64,000 bases of DNA from CADEDH01 sp039029735 (GTDB lineage Bacteria; Actinomycetota; Acidimicrobiia; Acidimicrobiales; SZUA-35). Shown here in pieces: positions 28,001-36,660 of the stretch. The DNA lies in contig JBCCFL010000017.1 in the NCBI GenBank assembly GCA_039029735.1, positions 39,361 through 103,360 on the forward strand, given 5' to 3'. How positions within the stretch are numbered: the first letter of the stretch is position 1; each line of letters begins with the position of its first letter. Below the pieces are notes generated by a model. It was not told the origin of the DNA and made no database searches. It saw only the letters and a program-made list of their open reading frames with translations. Both the position numbers and the translations under genes were made by a program.

Positions 28001-31000
28001 CACCGGGCGGCACGATCACCACGGTGGCCGGGACGGGCGCCGCCACCACCAACGGTGACGGCGGACCGGCCATCGACGCCGCCCTTCGATCGCCGACCAA
28101 CGTGGTGGCGGGCAGCGACGGATCGCTCTACGTGTCGAGCCACCACCGCATCCGCCGGGTCGCCCCCGACGGAGAGATGTCCACCCTGGCCGGCACCGGG
28201 GCCTACGGCTTCAGCGGCGACGGCGGGCTCGCCGCCGAGGCGACCTTCCGGGCCCCTCGCGATCTCGCCATCGGGCCCGATGGAAGCCTGTACGTGGCCG
28301 ACGTCAACAATCGACGCATCCGACGGATCACGCCCAACGGAATGATCGAGACCGTCGTCGGTCGCGGCAGCAACTCCAGAGTCGGCTCACTCGGCGGACC
28401 GGCGAGCGACGCCACGATCCGGTCCGCTCACGGGCTCGCCGTCGATCGTGATGGCCAGCTCTGGATCGCTGCGGAGCGACACGTCCTGCGCGTGGCCCCC
28501 GACGGTGTGATCCATCGGGTTGCGGGGCACTACAAGGAGACCACCACCGGCGTTGCGCCGGCGACCAAGGCCGAGATCCATCCCGTCGACGTCGACCTCG
28601 GCCCCGATGGGCGACCAGTTTGGGTGACGAGCAAAGGTCTGCTGCAGACGGTGACCCCGGCCCCGCCGGCTCCGAGCCACGTGGCCGTTGACGAGATCAC
28701 CGACTCGTCGGCCCGGGTCAGCTGGGCCCCGGTCGACTCCGGTGACATCGCGTTGGCCGGATACGAGATCACGATCGGTCGCGACGTGTGGACCACCCAG
28801 GAGACGTCACACACGATTCGAGGACTGGCCGACGATGAGACCCACACCGTGAGCGTGAGCGCCCTCGTCGGACGCGGGCGGACCGCCACCGTCTCGGCGC
28901 AGTTCACGACGCAACGTGATGAGGACGCAACGCCCTACTCGAGTCCGTTCACACTCGGAGGCGGGGGCCTGCCTCCCCAGGAAGACACCGGGCCGGCGCT
29001 ACAGATGTGGCTGGGGAACCCGGAACGGCTCACCGAGGACGATGCAGGCAACGTCTACGTCTCCACCACGCAGCATCAGATCTGGCGGATCGGCGCCGAC
29101 GGTCAGGCCACGGTGATTGCCGGTAACGGTCTACCCGGCCACGGTCGACGAGGATTCGCCGGTGACGGCGGACCGTCGCGCCAGGCCCGGCTCCACAACC
29201 CCCAGGCGCTGGCCTGGCGCGACGGCGTGCTCTACGTGGCCGACCGATCCAACCACCGAGTGCGCGCCATCGCCGCCGACGGCACCATCACGACCGTGGC
29301 GGGCGGGCGAGGCGGGGGCCTCACGACGAGTGGGAGCCCAGCCACGGCTACGCCGGTTCAGGGCCCACGAGCGCTCGCCTTCGATCCAGACGGCCGGCTT
29401 GTCATCGGCGGCGCGTACCAGGTGGTACGGCTCGAAGCCGACGGGACGCTCACGGTGCTGATGGGCGATGGTCGGCTCGCCACCACCGGGGACGGTGGGC
29501 CGGCAACTGCCGCCACGGTGAACCGGGTGATCGATGTCGCCGTCGGTGACGACGGCCGCGTCTTCGTGCTGGACGAGACGAGCGCACGCGTCCGCGCCAT
29601 CGGTACCGACGGGATCGTGACCACCGTGGCCGGCACGGCGCCGGGGCCAGCCACCGGGGACGGCGGGGCCGCCGTGGAGGCCGTGCTCGATACCCCGACG
29701 GGGATCGACGTCGGAGCCGACGGCACCCTCGTCATCGTGGGTGGCGCCCGCCTCCGGGTGGTCGGTCCCGACGGGATCATCTCGACCATGGTCGGCTCGG
29801 GTCAGGCGACGGCAGCTCTTCCCGGCCCGGTCGATGGCAGTCGTCCGCTGGCCGCAGTCGATGCCGTGCTGCGCGATGACGGCAGCGTGCTGGCGACCGA
29901 GACTGGTCAGGGTCGCGTGGTCTCCATCGACACGGCCCGCCACCTGTCGATTCTCGGTGGGAGCACGCAGCGCGTCACCGAGGTCACGGCCGGTCGAGCC
30001 AACCAGGCCTACCTCGGCGCGCTCGCCAGTCTCGATGTGACGGCGGAGGGGGCCGTGCTGACCACATCGACCAACACCGGCCGAGTGTGGTCGATCACGC
30101 CCCAGGGCCAGGCTGCCATCATGGTCGGCGGCGGCACCGAGCCCGTGGCCAACGGCGTTGCCGCCCGTGACCTGGATCTGGCCCGAGGCCCGCAGGCCAT
30201 CGCCGCCAGCGGTGACGGCCAGATGTACCTGCTCGCCGAGCACCGGCTGCTTCGGATCGACGAGACCGGCGGTGTTGTCGTCGTTGCCGGGTCGGGTGAG
30301 AGTCCCCGAGAACTGGGACCTGATGGCCAGCCGGCGCTCGAGGCTGCCCTTGGTACCTCCCAGGCCCTGGCCATCGGCCCCGACGGTGCGGTGTATATCG
30401 CCGACGATTCGAAGCCATCGATCCGACGGCTCGATCCCGACGGCACGCTCACCACGGTTGTCGGAACCGGGCAGGCGGGCGACAACGGTGCCGGGCGGGC
30501 CGGCACCGAAACCCTCGTGGCGAGCGTGCGCGACCTCACGTTCGATTCCCAGGATCGGCTCCTCTACACCGACTACGACAACAACGTCGTGCGCCGGGTC
30601 GAGACCGACGGCACGGTCACGACCGTCGCCGGCACGGGAGCGGCGGCGAGCGGGCCCGATGGCGGTCAGGCCACAGCGACGGCGATCCACAACCCCACCG
30701 GAGTCGCGGTGGTTGGCGACTCGATCTATGTCAGCGAGTTCCGCGGTCGCATTCGCCAGATCCGCCCGGACGGGACCGTGGCGACGCTGTTCCAGAACGG
30801 ACGGCAACGGATCACCGACCTGATGGTCTTCAGCTCGGGCTCGATCATCTGGGGCGCCACCGACGGGCGGGTCAGGACGATGGTGGTGACGCCCCCGACA
30901 CCGGAGGGTCTCACCGTGGTTCGAGCCCGCGATCGTGGGGCGGTGCTGAGGGTCGACGCCCCGCTCAGCCAAGGCGAGTGGTTGGAGGTCGATGTCGCGC

Positions 31001-31974
31001 CCGACGCCCCCGCATCGGTTCGCGGCAATCGAATCGTGCTCGCCGACCTCGACCCGCAGGTGACCTACCAACTCACGGTGAGCAAGGCCGATCGATTCGG
31101 ATCGAGTGGTCTGATCTCCACGTCGTTCCGCACCACGTGGCGCCCGGAGGCTCGGGTGCCACGCACGGCACAGGTCTCGGCCCGCACCGTCACCATCACC
31201 GCAGAGATCGAAAGCAACGGGGAGGCGGTCACGTCGATCGTGGCCGTGGCCACCGCAGACGGCGCAGCATCCGGCACCGCGGCGACCGGCGGGGCCGCCG
31301 CGACGACGGGCGTTCTGGTCTCGACGGCGGAGCCGGCAGTGGTGGAGGCCGGGGCGGCCAAGACCGTCACCGCAACGTTCAGCGGCCTGGAGCCGGGTCG
31401 GACGTACCAGTTCCACTTCGAGGCAACCAACGAGCTCGGTACGACCAGTACCGAACCAATCAGCGCAACGACCGAGGCGATCGAGGCTGAGCCACTCCCC
31501 CGGGCACCCATCGACCGGCTTGCGCTCCCCGAGTCTGGCGCGGAGTCACCCCAGGCTGGCTCGGAGCCGACGATCGATGACGACATACCGGAACCACCGC
31601 CGGACGACGAGGGCGCACCCGTGGTGGAGCTCACGACGCTCGATGAGCCTGTCGACGGCGATCAGGCTCAGGGCCAGAGCTACTGGGGCATCGAGCCCGA
31701 CACCGAGCCTGGCGCCGCCGAACCCGACACGTCGTCGGCGACCACGGCGACAGCCCCCACCGAGACCGAGGCGGCCCCCGACACAGGCACCGACGTCGAC
31801 GACAGCGAAGCAGCGACCGGGCCCACCTCTGACGACGTCAACCCCGACGTCGGATCCCTGATGCCTTCGGACACGCGGGGGCCCATCGGGCTCATCGGCG
31901 CACTCAGCGTCATCGCCATCGTGGGGGCGTTGGTCGCCGTCGGCCTCCGGCGTCGCCTCGGCGGAACGGCGTGA
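25006..31974 (+). CDS. Giant membrane protein: degenerate GT-like region, PilZ, two NHL-repeat arrays, Fn3-like domains
   Basis: 2322 residues. Residues 1-235 resemble a worn-down family-2 glycosyltransferase without visible catalytic Asp or QxxRW motifs (inference). Hydrophobic helices at about 241-262, 266-287, 331-350, 357-380 and 513-530. A PilZ domain (385-480) has both c-di-GMP motifs, RRTSAR (RxxxR) and DVSVFG (DxSxxG). After 535 the chain is extracytoplasmic by prediction: NHL-type repeats at 556-1213, an Fn3-like domain at 1219-1305, a second repeat array at 1315-1962, two Fn3-like domains at 1964-2165, an acidic Thr/Pro/Glu-rich linker, and a final helix (2292-2318, GLIGALSVIAIVGALVAVGL) followed by RRRLGG. 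The layout recalls BcsA (GT-PilZ) with a huge sensor or adhesive ectodomain. Start ATG 25006; GTG 25018 is possible. Confidence 0.8.
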   Translation: MIDEVPVRSRLGVAVVATTRTTARELNLAIEAALHAAGHSHLVVSAPQPLVQQVGRSTGQYPIEVSDGTWADGVRRCVLAAPTDVLLLAPAAAVTIREALLSMPALHRRAAWTRSRHADRCGMLFESANLAPDPVSNGPGLPGPGSVIRVAAFRPVFDANPEVSVAAAAADLLSDGWRCGPPTATALLTQGDRAATLDLADAVEWRAERLRTGLNPRAWGWSPGARASRQLLRGAWGDLSGTVAAATLSLLVLCLASGLIAPGSTTTAPAGVAVGLAAMAAISARAATAGRPGRRPGRWVQGLFDDIDLSLRAVAAAIGLPARSEPRFAQPVASILAAAIELMLLVVAWRTYRADTLVIWSAAVIVVGVLVTLAPLLVSLRVISRRPKRRTSARLPIARSGTLAGRPCQLVDVSVFGVSVTVPIEATLESDADGLVPMTVNNHTVRLRVARQHARDAETFVGLHVADGDADAAVFLQRLWLTALSLELRALATRSAADERADTRIVIGGSPALRVLSVLTVAAIVGSMSPPYPTAFAATGPTGAGGDPTGFDADADWWVETVGGTISAEANDGSEATDVGFEWPRAAVHDDAGNLYVADSPRSVVYRIDTDGITHTYAGTGHRGYAGDDGPAVDADLAYPVGLAWHDDTLYIADYGNHTVRAVGPDATISTVMGDGSCRARPRANVIATSSTACRALDVDVDDEGRVLVAVYAHHQVMAVETDGTTSVVAGTGLSGNSGDGGQAARAAVGHPYSVVKATDGTVYIGTTGNHHGVRRIDPNGRISTIAGEGRAGHSGDGGPAIEARIRTPLVSLDGDGQLLISDLSSHRIRTIDADGIISTIAGTGNGRVREGRLATATGIPYPGAVSIGPDGSWVVPDRRRLRRIDTDGIVTTIAGTGYAGSVREVNPAATDQALGTLVSVAAAADGSYYLASRYDHRVRRVAPDGTTSVIAGTGERGFSGDGGPATAARLNQPWGLELAADGTLYVADHANHRIRAITPGGTITTVAGTGAATTNGDGGPAIDAALRSPTNVVAGSDGSLYVSSHHRIRRVAPDGEMSTLAGTGAYGFSGDGGLAAEATFRAPRDLAIGPDGSLYVADVNNRRIRRITPNGMIETVVGRGSNSRVGSLGGPASDATIRSAHGLAVDRDGQLWIAAERHVLRVAPDGVIHRVAGHYKETTTGVAPATKAEIHPVDVDLGPDGRPVWVTSKGLLQTVTPAPPAPSHVAVDEITDSSARVSWAPVDSGDIALAGYEITIGRDVWTTQETSHTIRGLADDETHTVSVSALVGRGRTATVSAQFTTQRDEDATPYSSPFTLGGGGLPPQEDTGPALQMWLGNPERLTEDDAGNVYVSTTQHQIWRIGADGQATVIAGNGLPGHGRRGFAGDGGPSRQARLHNPQALAWRDGVLYVADRSNHRVRAIAADGTITTVAGGRGGGLTTSGSPATATPVQGPRALAFDPDGRLVIGGAYQVVRLEADGTLTVLMGDGRLATTGDGGPATAATVNRVIDVAVGDDGRVFVLDETSARVRAIGTDGIVTTVAGTAPGPATGDGGAAVEAVLDTPTGIDVGADGTLVIVGGARLRVVGPDGIISTMVGSGQATAALPGPVDGSRPLAAVDAVLRDDGSVLATETGQGRVVSIDTARHLSILGGSTQRVTEVTAGRANQAYLGALASLDVTAEGAVLTTSTNTGRVWSITPQGQAAIMVGGGTEPVANGVAARDLDLARGPQAIAASGDGQMYLLAEHRLLRIDETGGVVVVAGSGESPRELGPDGQPALEAALGTSQALAIGPDGAVYIADDSKPSIRRLDPDGTLTTVVGTGQAGDNGAGRAGTETLVASVRDLTFDSQDRLLYTDYDNNVVRRVETDGTVTTVAGTGAAASGPDGGQATATAIHNPTGVAVVGDSIYVSEFRGRIRQIRPDGTVATLFQNGRQRITDLMVFSSGSIIWGATDGRVRTMVVTPPTPEGLTVVRARDRGAVLRVDAPLSQGEWLEVDVAPDAPASVRGNRIVLADLDPQVTYQLTVSKADRFGSSGLISTSFRTTWRPEARVPRTAQVSARTVTITAEIESNGEAVTSIVAVATADGAASGTAATGGAAATTGVLVSTAEPAVVEAGAAKTVTATFSGLEPGRTYQFHFEATNELGTTSTEPISATTEAIEAEPLPRAPIDRLALPESGAESPQAGSEPTIDDDIPEPPPDDEGAPVVELTTLDEPVDGDQAQGQSYWGIEPDTEPGAAEPDTSSATTATAPTETEAAPDTGTDVDDSEAATGPTSDDVNPDVGSLMPSDTRGPIGLIGALSVIAIVGALVAVGLRRRLGGTA
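26671..28645 (+). repeat. NHL-type repeat array 1 inside the giant protein (about 12 units)
   Basis: About twelve units of 45-60 codons, each around a core like IAGTGxxGFSGDGGPA, xxAxLxxPxGLA, LYVADxxNHRIRxI and PDGxIxT. Twelve blades would fit two six-bladed propellers. The GC-rich repeated codons also create long spurious frames on the other strand. Confidence 0.8.
28972..30895 (+). repeat. NHL-type repeat array 2 inside the giant protein (about 11-12 units)
   Basis: A second array after the first Fn3-like domain, more diverged than the first. Well-kept units: VIAGNGLPGHGRRGFAGDGG, VAGTAPGPATGDGG and VVGTGQAGDNGAG. Others keep only the xxxGxG and LA/IxxxDG landmarks. Counted by eye. Confidence 0.75.
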
Positions 31975-31990
31975 TGAGACCCGCAACGCG

Positions 31991-34138
31991 TTAGCGACGG
32001 GCCGCCCGGGTGACGGCAGCCACGGCGCACTCGCTGGTCCAGTCCGCCCTCGCACCCGTGGCGAGGATCGATTGCCGGCCGCTGAACCGTGTGGTGAATC
32101 TCGATGCGTCGCCCTGCGGCCCATCCGGCTGACCCCGCCACACGTTGTTCAGCTCGACTGGAGCAGGCAGGGCGGATGCTGCCGTGGATGAGCCGATACG
32201 TACCACGCCCCGGCCGTTGAACACGCCGTCGCCTGGGTTGACGAACGGCAGCGAGCTCCGCCCGTTGCCGAACGGTTCGTGATCGGGCCACCGGTCCTCC
32301 ATGCGGAGGGTCTGGAGCACCTCGTCGCTGCCGTACATCGCGTTGGCAACGATCAGTTGGGTGCCGCGGCCGTACTGATAGCTCAGCGGGCCGGTGGTGA
32401 GGCAGTTGCGGAGGAACACGTTGTTGGCGCCCGTGGGGTTGTCACCGATGTAGATCCGTTCGATCACATTGCCCTCGAACAGGTTCGCGTGGGCCGGACC
32501 GTGGAGGATGATGTCGGGTGGGCCGCCGTAGGGGAAGTTGGTGTGGTGCCCGTCCCAGGCGTGGTTGAACACGAAGGCGTTTCCGGCTGCACCGTCATTC
32601 ACGAGCATGGCGTGGCGGAGGTGGCGGAACTCGTTGTCCTCGATGAGGCAGCCGGTGGTGCCGTTGGCGAGGTTCACCCCGTAGCCCCGGCCGCCGTCGC
32701 CGTGCTCGGAGGCGTCGTCGAAGAAGCTGCGGCGCACCTCGCAACCGGCGCTGTAGGTCACCATCACGTGCGCCCGCCGCGGATTGCGCATCTCCACGTT
32801 GTCGACCCAGCCGTTCACAACACCCTTGAAGCGGACGAGGTAGTCGACCGACCCCGCCGCCTCGATCGTCATGTCGGCGATACCGACGTTGCGCACCGGC
32901 TCCTTCGACAGCACTGTGAGCGCCTCGCTGTCGGCCACGGCGCGGGGGAGCGGGCCCGACAGCGTGAGTACGGCCGACGAAGGACGTGCGGTGACACGGA
33001 GTGTGAGCGGCTCGTTCCCGAAGGCGCTGAGCACCAGCAGATCCCCAACTGCGATCGAGCTGTCGGCGGCATCGAGTGTGAGTTGGGTCGCCCCGAACGA
33101 TGCGCTGCGAACACCGACGCTGCGGCCGCTGATTCCGCCCAGGTCGGCGTGCACCCCGGAGCCGGCGCCCCGGAACCGGAGCACCGTACGGCCGGCACCA
33201 CTGCCCCGCAGCACCTGGTTCGACCGCAGCTCGATGGCGCGGTCGAGGTCGAAGGTGCCCACGAGCCGTACCTCGCCGTGCTCAGCCAGAGCCCGGGTGA
33301 TCGCGCCGTGGGCGTCGCCTCCGACCGAGCCGCTTTCGATCACGTGAACGTTCGGCCCGGCCGGCCGGGCATGGCTGGCGACGTCGCCCCACCCATGCCA
33401 GGCGTAGCCACTCGGGGCGCCGGACGCATCGGGCACCGGGGCCGACGGTGCAGCCGTGATCGGCGCCGGCGGCGCAGGTGCCGAGGTCGACGGCGACGGC
33501 GGCAGCGGCCGCGAGGTGATTGAGGGCGCCGTGGTGGTGGGGTTTCGGAGCGGGGTGATCGGGGTCCGCCCTGCGGGCCGCGTGTTGGGCGGCTGCGGGA
33601 TGATGGCCGACGTGGAGGTGGATGCGTCTGCGCGTTGCGATGGGAGGTCGGGACGTCCAGCGGTTGTCGACGGCGACGAGGCGGGCACTGATGCTGCGGT
33701 CTCGGTGCCGTCGTCGCCCGGAGAAGCCGCGTTGGGCCCTGCGGTCGGCAGGGTGGGTGCAGCCGCAGCCGGAGCGACAGCAGGGCGGGGGAGCGCCGGA
33801 GCACCGACGGCAGCCGCGCTGGGGAGGCCCGGATCGCCGCCGGCGGCGGGGGCACCCTGGTCGGCGGCGCCCGCAGTCATGCGCCGATCCTCGGCCGGAG
33901 CCGTGGACGGGTTGGTGTCATCAGCGGTGCGCACGGCAGCAGCCTCGACAGGCGCGGTGATCGCCGTCGCCGTGGTGGAGGTGGTGGCCCCTGCGTCGAT
34001 CGCTTCGCGCCCTGATGCGCCGATGACGACGTTCGCCACCACGGCACCGACCACGATCACCATGGCGGCAGAGACGAAGCCCGTGCTGACGGGCCAACGC
34101 CGGAAGGCGCGGGAGGTGGCATCTCCGATCCTCGTCAT
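31991..34138 (-). CDS. Membrane-anchored surface protein with right-handed beta-helix
   Basis: 715 residues from the ATG at 34138 (MTRIGDATSR); an ATG at 34183 is the alternative. One N-terminal helix (about 17-40, VSAAMVIVVGAVVANVVIG) acts as anchor or uncleaved signal. A 200-residue Ala/Pro/Thr/Ser-rich linker follows, then a parallel beta-helix domain to the end: repeats such as NVGIADMTIEAAG, GWVDNVEMRNPRRAHVM, GCLIEDNEFRHLRHAML and ANLFEGNVIERIYIG. Such helices occur in pectate-lyase-like and NosD-like proteins that bind or cut polysaccharides; no catalytic set is evident. It converges on the giant PilZ/NHL gene with a 16-base gap. Confidence 0.78.
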   Translation of the reverse strand: MTRIGDATSRAFRRWPVSTGFVSAAMVIVVGAVVANVVIGASGREAIDAGATTSTTATAITAPVEAAAVRTADDTNPSTAPAEDRRMTAGAADQGAPAAGGDPGLPSAAAVGAPALPRPAVAPAAAAPTLPTAGPNAASPGDDGTETAASVPASSPSTTAGRPDLPSQRADASTSTSAIIPQPPNTRPAGRTPITPLRNPTTTAPSITSRPLPPSPSTSAPAPPAPITAAPSAPVPDASGAPSGYAWHGWGDVASHARPAGPNVHVIESGSVGGDAHGAITRALAEHGEVRLVGTFDLDRAIELRSNQVLRGSGAGRTVLRFRGAGSGVHADLGGISGRSVGVRSASFGATQLTLDAADSSIAVGDLLVLSAFGNEPLTLRVTARPSSAVLTLSGPLPRAVADSEALTVLSKEPVRNVGIADMTIEAAGSVDYLVRFKGVVNGWVDNVEMRNPRRAHVMVTYSAGCEVRRSFFDDASEHGDGGRGYGVNLANGTTGCLIEDNEFRHLRHAMLVNDGAAGNAFVFNHAWDGHHTNFPYGGPPDIILHGPAHANLFEGNVIERIYIGDNPTGANNVFLRNCLTTGPLSYQYGRGTQLIVANAMYGSDEVLQTLRMEDRWPDHEPFGNGRSSLPFVNPGDGVFNGRGVVRIGSSTAASALPAPVELNNVWRGQPDGPQGDASRFTTRFSGRQSILATGARADWTSECAVAAVTRAARR

Positions 34139-34281
34139 CTGCTGGTGTCCACCTCCACCGAGTTCGACCGCCCAGGCCCGCATCCATCGCCCTGGCGGTG
34201 CGGCTCCGTCATAGAACTGTAGTGAAACGGTCGGAAGAACGACACGCGTAGTAAGAAAATCCACCCAGACCAAAACGACAA

Positions 34282-34310
34282 CCGGGGGGCCGACGTGGTC
34301 GACCCCCCGG
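34282..34310. terminator. GC-rich hairpin between katG and the beta-helix gene
   Basis: CCGGGGGG (34282-34289) pairs with CCCCCCGG (34303-34310) across a 13-base loop. It follows katG in the minus direction and precedes the beta-helix gene, so it may end the furA-katG transcript; there is no U run. Confidence 0.5.
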
Positions 34311-34320
34311 AGGGTTCTGG

Positions 34321-34357
34321 TGTTCTGGTCAGCGCCGAGGCGCTGATGATCAGAACA
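34321..34357 (-). terminator. Composite hairpin overlapping the katG stop
   Basis: Inner stem TCAGCGC/GCGCTGA (34329-34335 with 34340-34346, 4-base loop) and an outer stem TGTTCTG/CAGAACA (34321-34327 with 34351-34357). The outer arm includes the katG stop codon (34350-34352). Probable terminator or mRNA 3'-end structure without a U tract. Confidence 0.5.
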
Positions 34358-36509
34358 TATCCAGCGTCATCACCTTGTCCCAGGCGGCAACGAAGTCGGC
34401 GATGAACTTGGCTTCGCCGTCACCGCTGCCGTACACCTCGGCGATCGCACGGAGCTGCGAGTTCGAGCCGAACACGATGTCGGCCGCCGTGCCGGTGTAG
34501 TCGACGTTGCCGGTGGACCGGTTCACGCCTTCGTACACGCCAGCGTCGTTGGTCGACACCCGCCACTCACGGTCCATGCTCAGCAGGTTCACGAAGAAGT
34601 CGTTCGTGAGCTGGCCGGGCCGATCGGTGAGCACGCCGTGCGTGGCGCCACCGGTGTTGGCGTCGAGGGCCCGCATGCCGCCGACGATGGCTGCCATCTC
34701 GGGAGCGGTGAGGGTGAGGAAGAAGGCCTTGTCGACCAGGAGCTCCTCGGCCGGGCGCTTGTGGATGTCGGAAAGGTAGTTCCGGAATCCGTCAGCGGTG
34801 GGCTCGAGGTAGTTGATCGAGTCGACCTCGGTCATCTCCTGGGTGGCGTCGCCACGGCCGGAGGTGAACGGCACGACCACGGTGTGGCCAGCGTCGGCCG
34901 CAGCCTTCTCGATGGCGGCGCAGCCGCCGAGCACGATGAGGTCGGCGAGCGACACGTCGACGCCGGCCGAGCCCTTGATCTCCTCCAGCTTGGTGATGAC
35001 CTCGCCGGTGCCGGCGGCCTGGTTGACGGCCCAGTCCTTCATCGGAGCCAGGGCGATGCGCGCACCGTTGGCGCCGCCCCGGAGGTCGGTGCCGCGGAAG
35101 GTGGAGGCCGAGGCCCAGGCGGTGGCCACGAGCTGCGACACGGAGAGGCCGCTGCCGAGGATCGCCGTCTTGAGCGAGGCCACCTGGTCGTCGGCGAGCT
35201 CGGTGCCGGCCGGAATCGGATCCTGCCAGATCATGTCCTCGGCCGGAGCTTCCGGGCCGAGGTAGCGGGACTTCGGCCCCATGTCACGGTGCAGGAGCTT
35301 GAACCAGGCACGAGCGAAGGCGTCGGCGAACTCGTCGGGGTTCTCGTAGAACCGGCGAGAGATCGGCTCGTAGATCGGATCGAAGCGCAGGGCGAGATCC
35401 GAGGTGAGCATCGTGGGGTGGTGCCGCGTGTTCGGGTCGTGAGCGTCGGGCACGAGTGTGTCGGCCGAACGATCGGTGGGGCGCCACTGGTTGGCGCCAG
35501 CGGGGCTCTGATACAGCTCCCACTCGTACTCGAACAGGAACGTGAAGTAGTCGTGGCTCCACTGAACCGGCGTTTTCGTCCAGATGCCTTCGAGGCCAGA
35601 CGTGATGGCGTCGCCACCCACACCCGAGCCATGCGTGTTCTTCCAGCCGAAGCCCTGAGCCTCGATGGGGGCACCCTCGGGCTCGCGGCCGACGAAGGTG
35701 TCGGGAGCGGCACCGTGAGTCTTGCCGAAGGTGTGACCGCCGGCGATCAGGGCAACGGTCTCCTCGTCGTTCATGGCCATGCGGCCGAACGTCTCGCGGA
35801 TGTCGCGAGCCGAGGCCAGCGGATCCGGGTTGCCGTTCGGGCCTTCCGGGTTCACGTAGATGAGGCCCATCTGCACGGCACCGAGCGGAGTCTCCAGGTC
35901 GCGATCGCCGGTGTAGCGCTCGTCGGCCAGCCACTCGCCCTCGGGGCCCCAGTAGGTGTCCTCGGAGGAGCCCCACACGTCCTCGCGACCACCGGCGAAG
36001 CCGAAGGTCTTGCCGCCCATGGACTCGATGGCCACGTTGCCGGCGAGGAGGAACATGTCGGCCCAGGAGATGGCCTTGCCGTACTTGGCCTTCACCGGCC
36101 ACAGGAGGCGGCGAGCCTTGTCGAGGTTGCCGTTGTCGGGCCAGGAGTTCTCGGGCGCGAACCGGTGGAGACCCTGGCCGCCACCGCCACGGCCGTCACC
36201 AACGCGATAGGTGCCAGCGGCGTGCCAGGCCAGGCGGACCATGAGGCCGCCGTAGTGACCGAAGTCGGCAGGCCACCAGTCCTTGGAGTCGGTCATCACG
36301 GCGGTGATGTCGGCCTTGAGGGCGTTGTAGTCGAGGCCGTTGAACGCCTCGGCGTAGTCGAAGTCCTCGTCCATCGGGTTGGCCTTGGCCGAGTGCTGAT
36401 GGAGGATCTTCAGGTTGAGCTGCTCAGGCCACCACTGTTCGGTCGCCGATGCTCCCTTCGACGTGTTGGCGCCCGAGAACGGGCACTGTCCTGCGGTGTT
36501 GTCGCTCAT
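34350..36509 (-). CDS. katG: Catalase-peroxidase
   Basis: 719 residues, a two-domain haem enzyme that removes hydrogen peroxide and acts as a peroxidase. Distal Arg92, Trp95 and His96 are in VRLAWHAAGTYR, the Tyr of the Met-Tyr-Trp crosslink is in MGLIYVNPEG, and the proximal His is in ALIAGGHTFGKTHG. The C-terminal domain is intact. The start at 36509 (MSDNTAGQCPFSG) is fixed by AAGGAG 4 bases upstream; longer reading is not supported. Preceded by a Fur-family gene in the same orientation at 151 bases, the classic furA-katG arrangement of Actinobacteria. Confidence 0.97.
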   Translation of the reverse strand: MSDNTAGQCPFSGANTSKGASATEQWWPEQLNLKILHQHSAKANPMDEDFDYAEAFNGLDYNALKADITAVMTDSKDWWPADFGHYGGLMVRLAWHAAGTYRVGDGRGGGGQGLHRFAPENSWPDNGNLDKARRLLWPVKAKYGKAISWADMFLLAGNVAIESMGGKTFGFAGGREDVWGSSEDTYWGPEGEWLADERYTGDRDLETPLGAVQMGLIYVNPEGPNGNPDPLASARDIRETFGRMAMNDEETVALIAGGHTFGKTHGAAPDTFVGREPEGAPIEAQGFGWKNTHGSGVGGDAITSGLEGIWTKTPVQWSHDYFTFLFEYEWELYQSPAGANQWRPTDRSADTLVPDAHDPNTRHHPTMLTSDLALRFDPIYEPISRRFYENPDEFADAFARAWFKLLHRDMGPKSRYLGPEAPAEDMIWQDPIPAGTELADDQVASLKTAILGSGLSVSQLVATAWASASTFRGTDLRGGANGARIALAPMKDWAVNQAAGTGEVITKLEEIKGSAGVDVSLADLIVLGGCAAIEKAAADAGHTVVVPFTSGRGDATQEMTEVDSINYLEPTADGFRNYLSDIHKRPAEELLVDKAFFLTLTAPEMAAIVGGMRALDANTGGATHGVLTDRPGQLTNDFFVNLLSMDREWRVSTNDAGVYEGVNRSTGNVDYTGTAADIVFGSNSQLRAIAEVYGSGDGEAKFIADFVAAWDKVMTLDMF

Positions 36510-36660
36510 TGCTCTCCTTGAGATTCGCGGGTGTGTTCGTTTTGGTTGGATGTGGTGGGTGGTGGCATCCCTCTCGGGACGGCCCGAGCACGGGTGGTGC
36601 CCGTTGGGGCCGAACGAAGCCCGGCCCGGCGCAGTTGGGTGACCACCTGCGCGACTTGGT

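Noticed and set aside
26488..28146. Long minus-strand open frame (552 codons) under the NHL repeats
   Set aside because: Its translation is His/Gly/Arg-rich and follows the repeat period of the plus-strand gene; it is the antisense of repetitive GC-rich codons, with no ribosome site.
29131..31416. Minus-strand open frame of 761 codons under the second NHL array
   Set aside because: Same reason: repetitive antisense of the giant protein, with no family resemblance.
34282..34357. Hairpins near katG considered as a mobile-element end
   Set aside because: No transposase or target-site duplication nearby; position after the stop fits a terminator.
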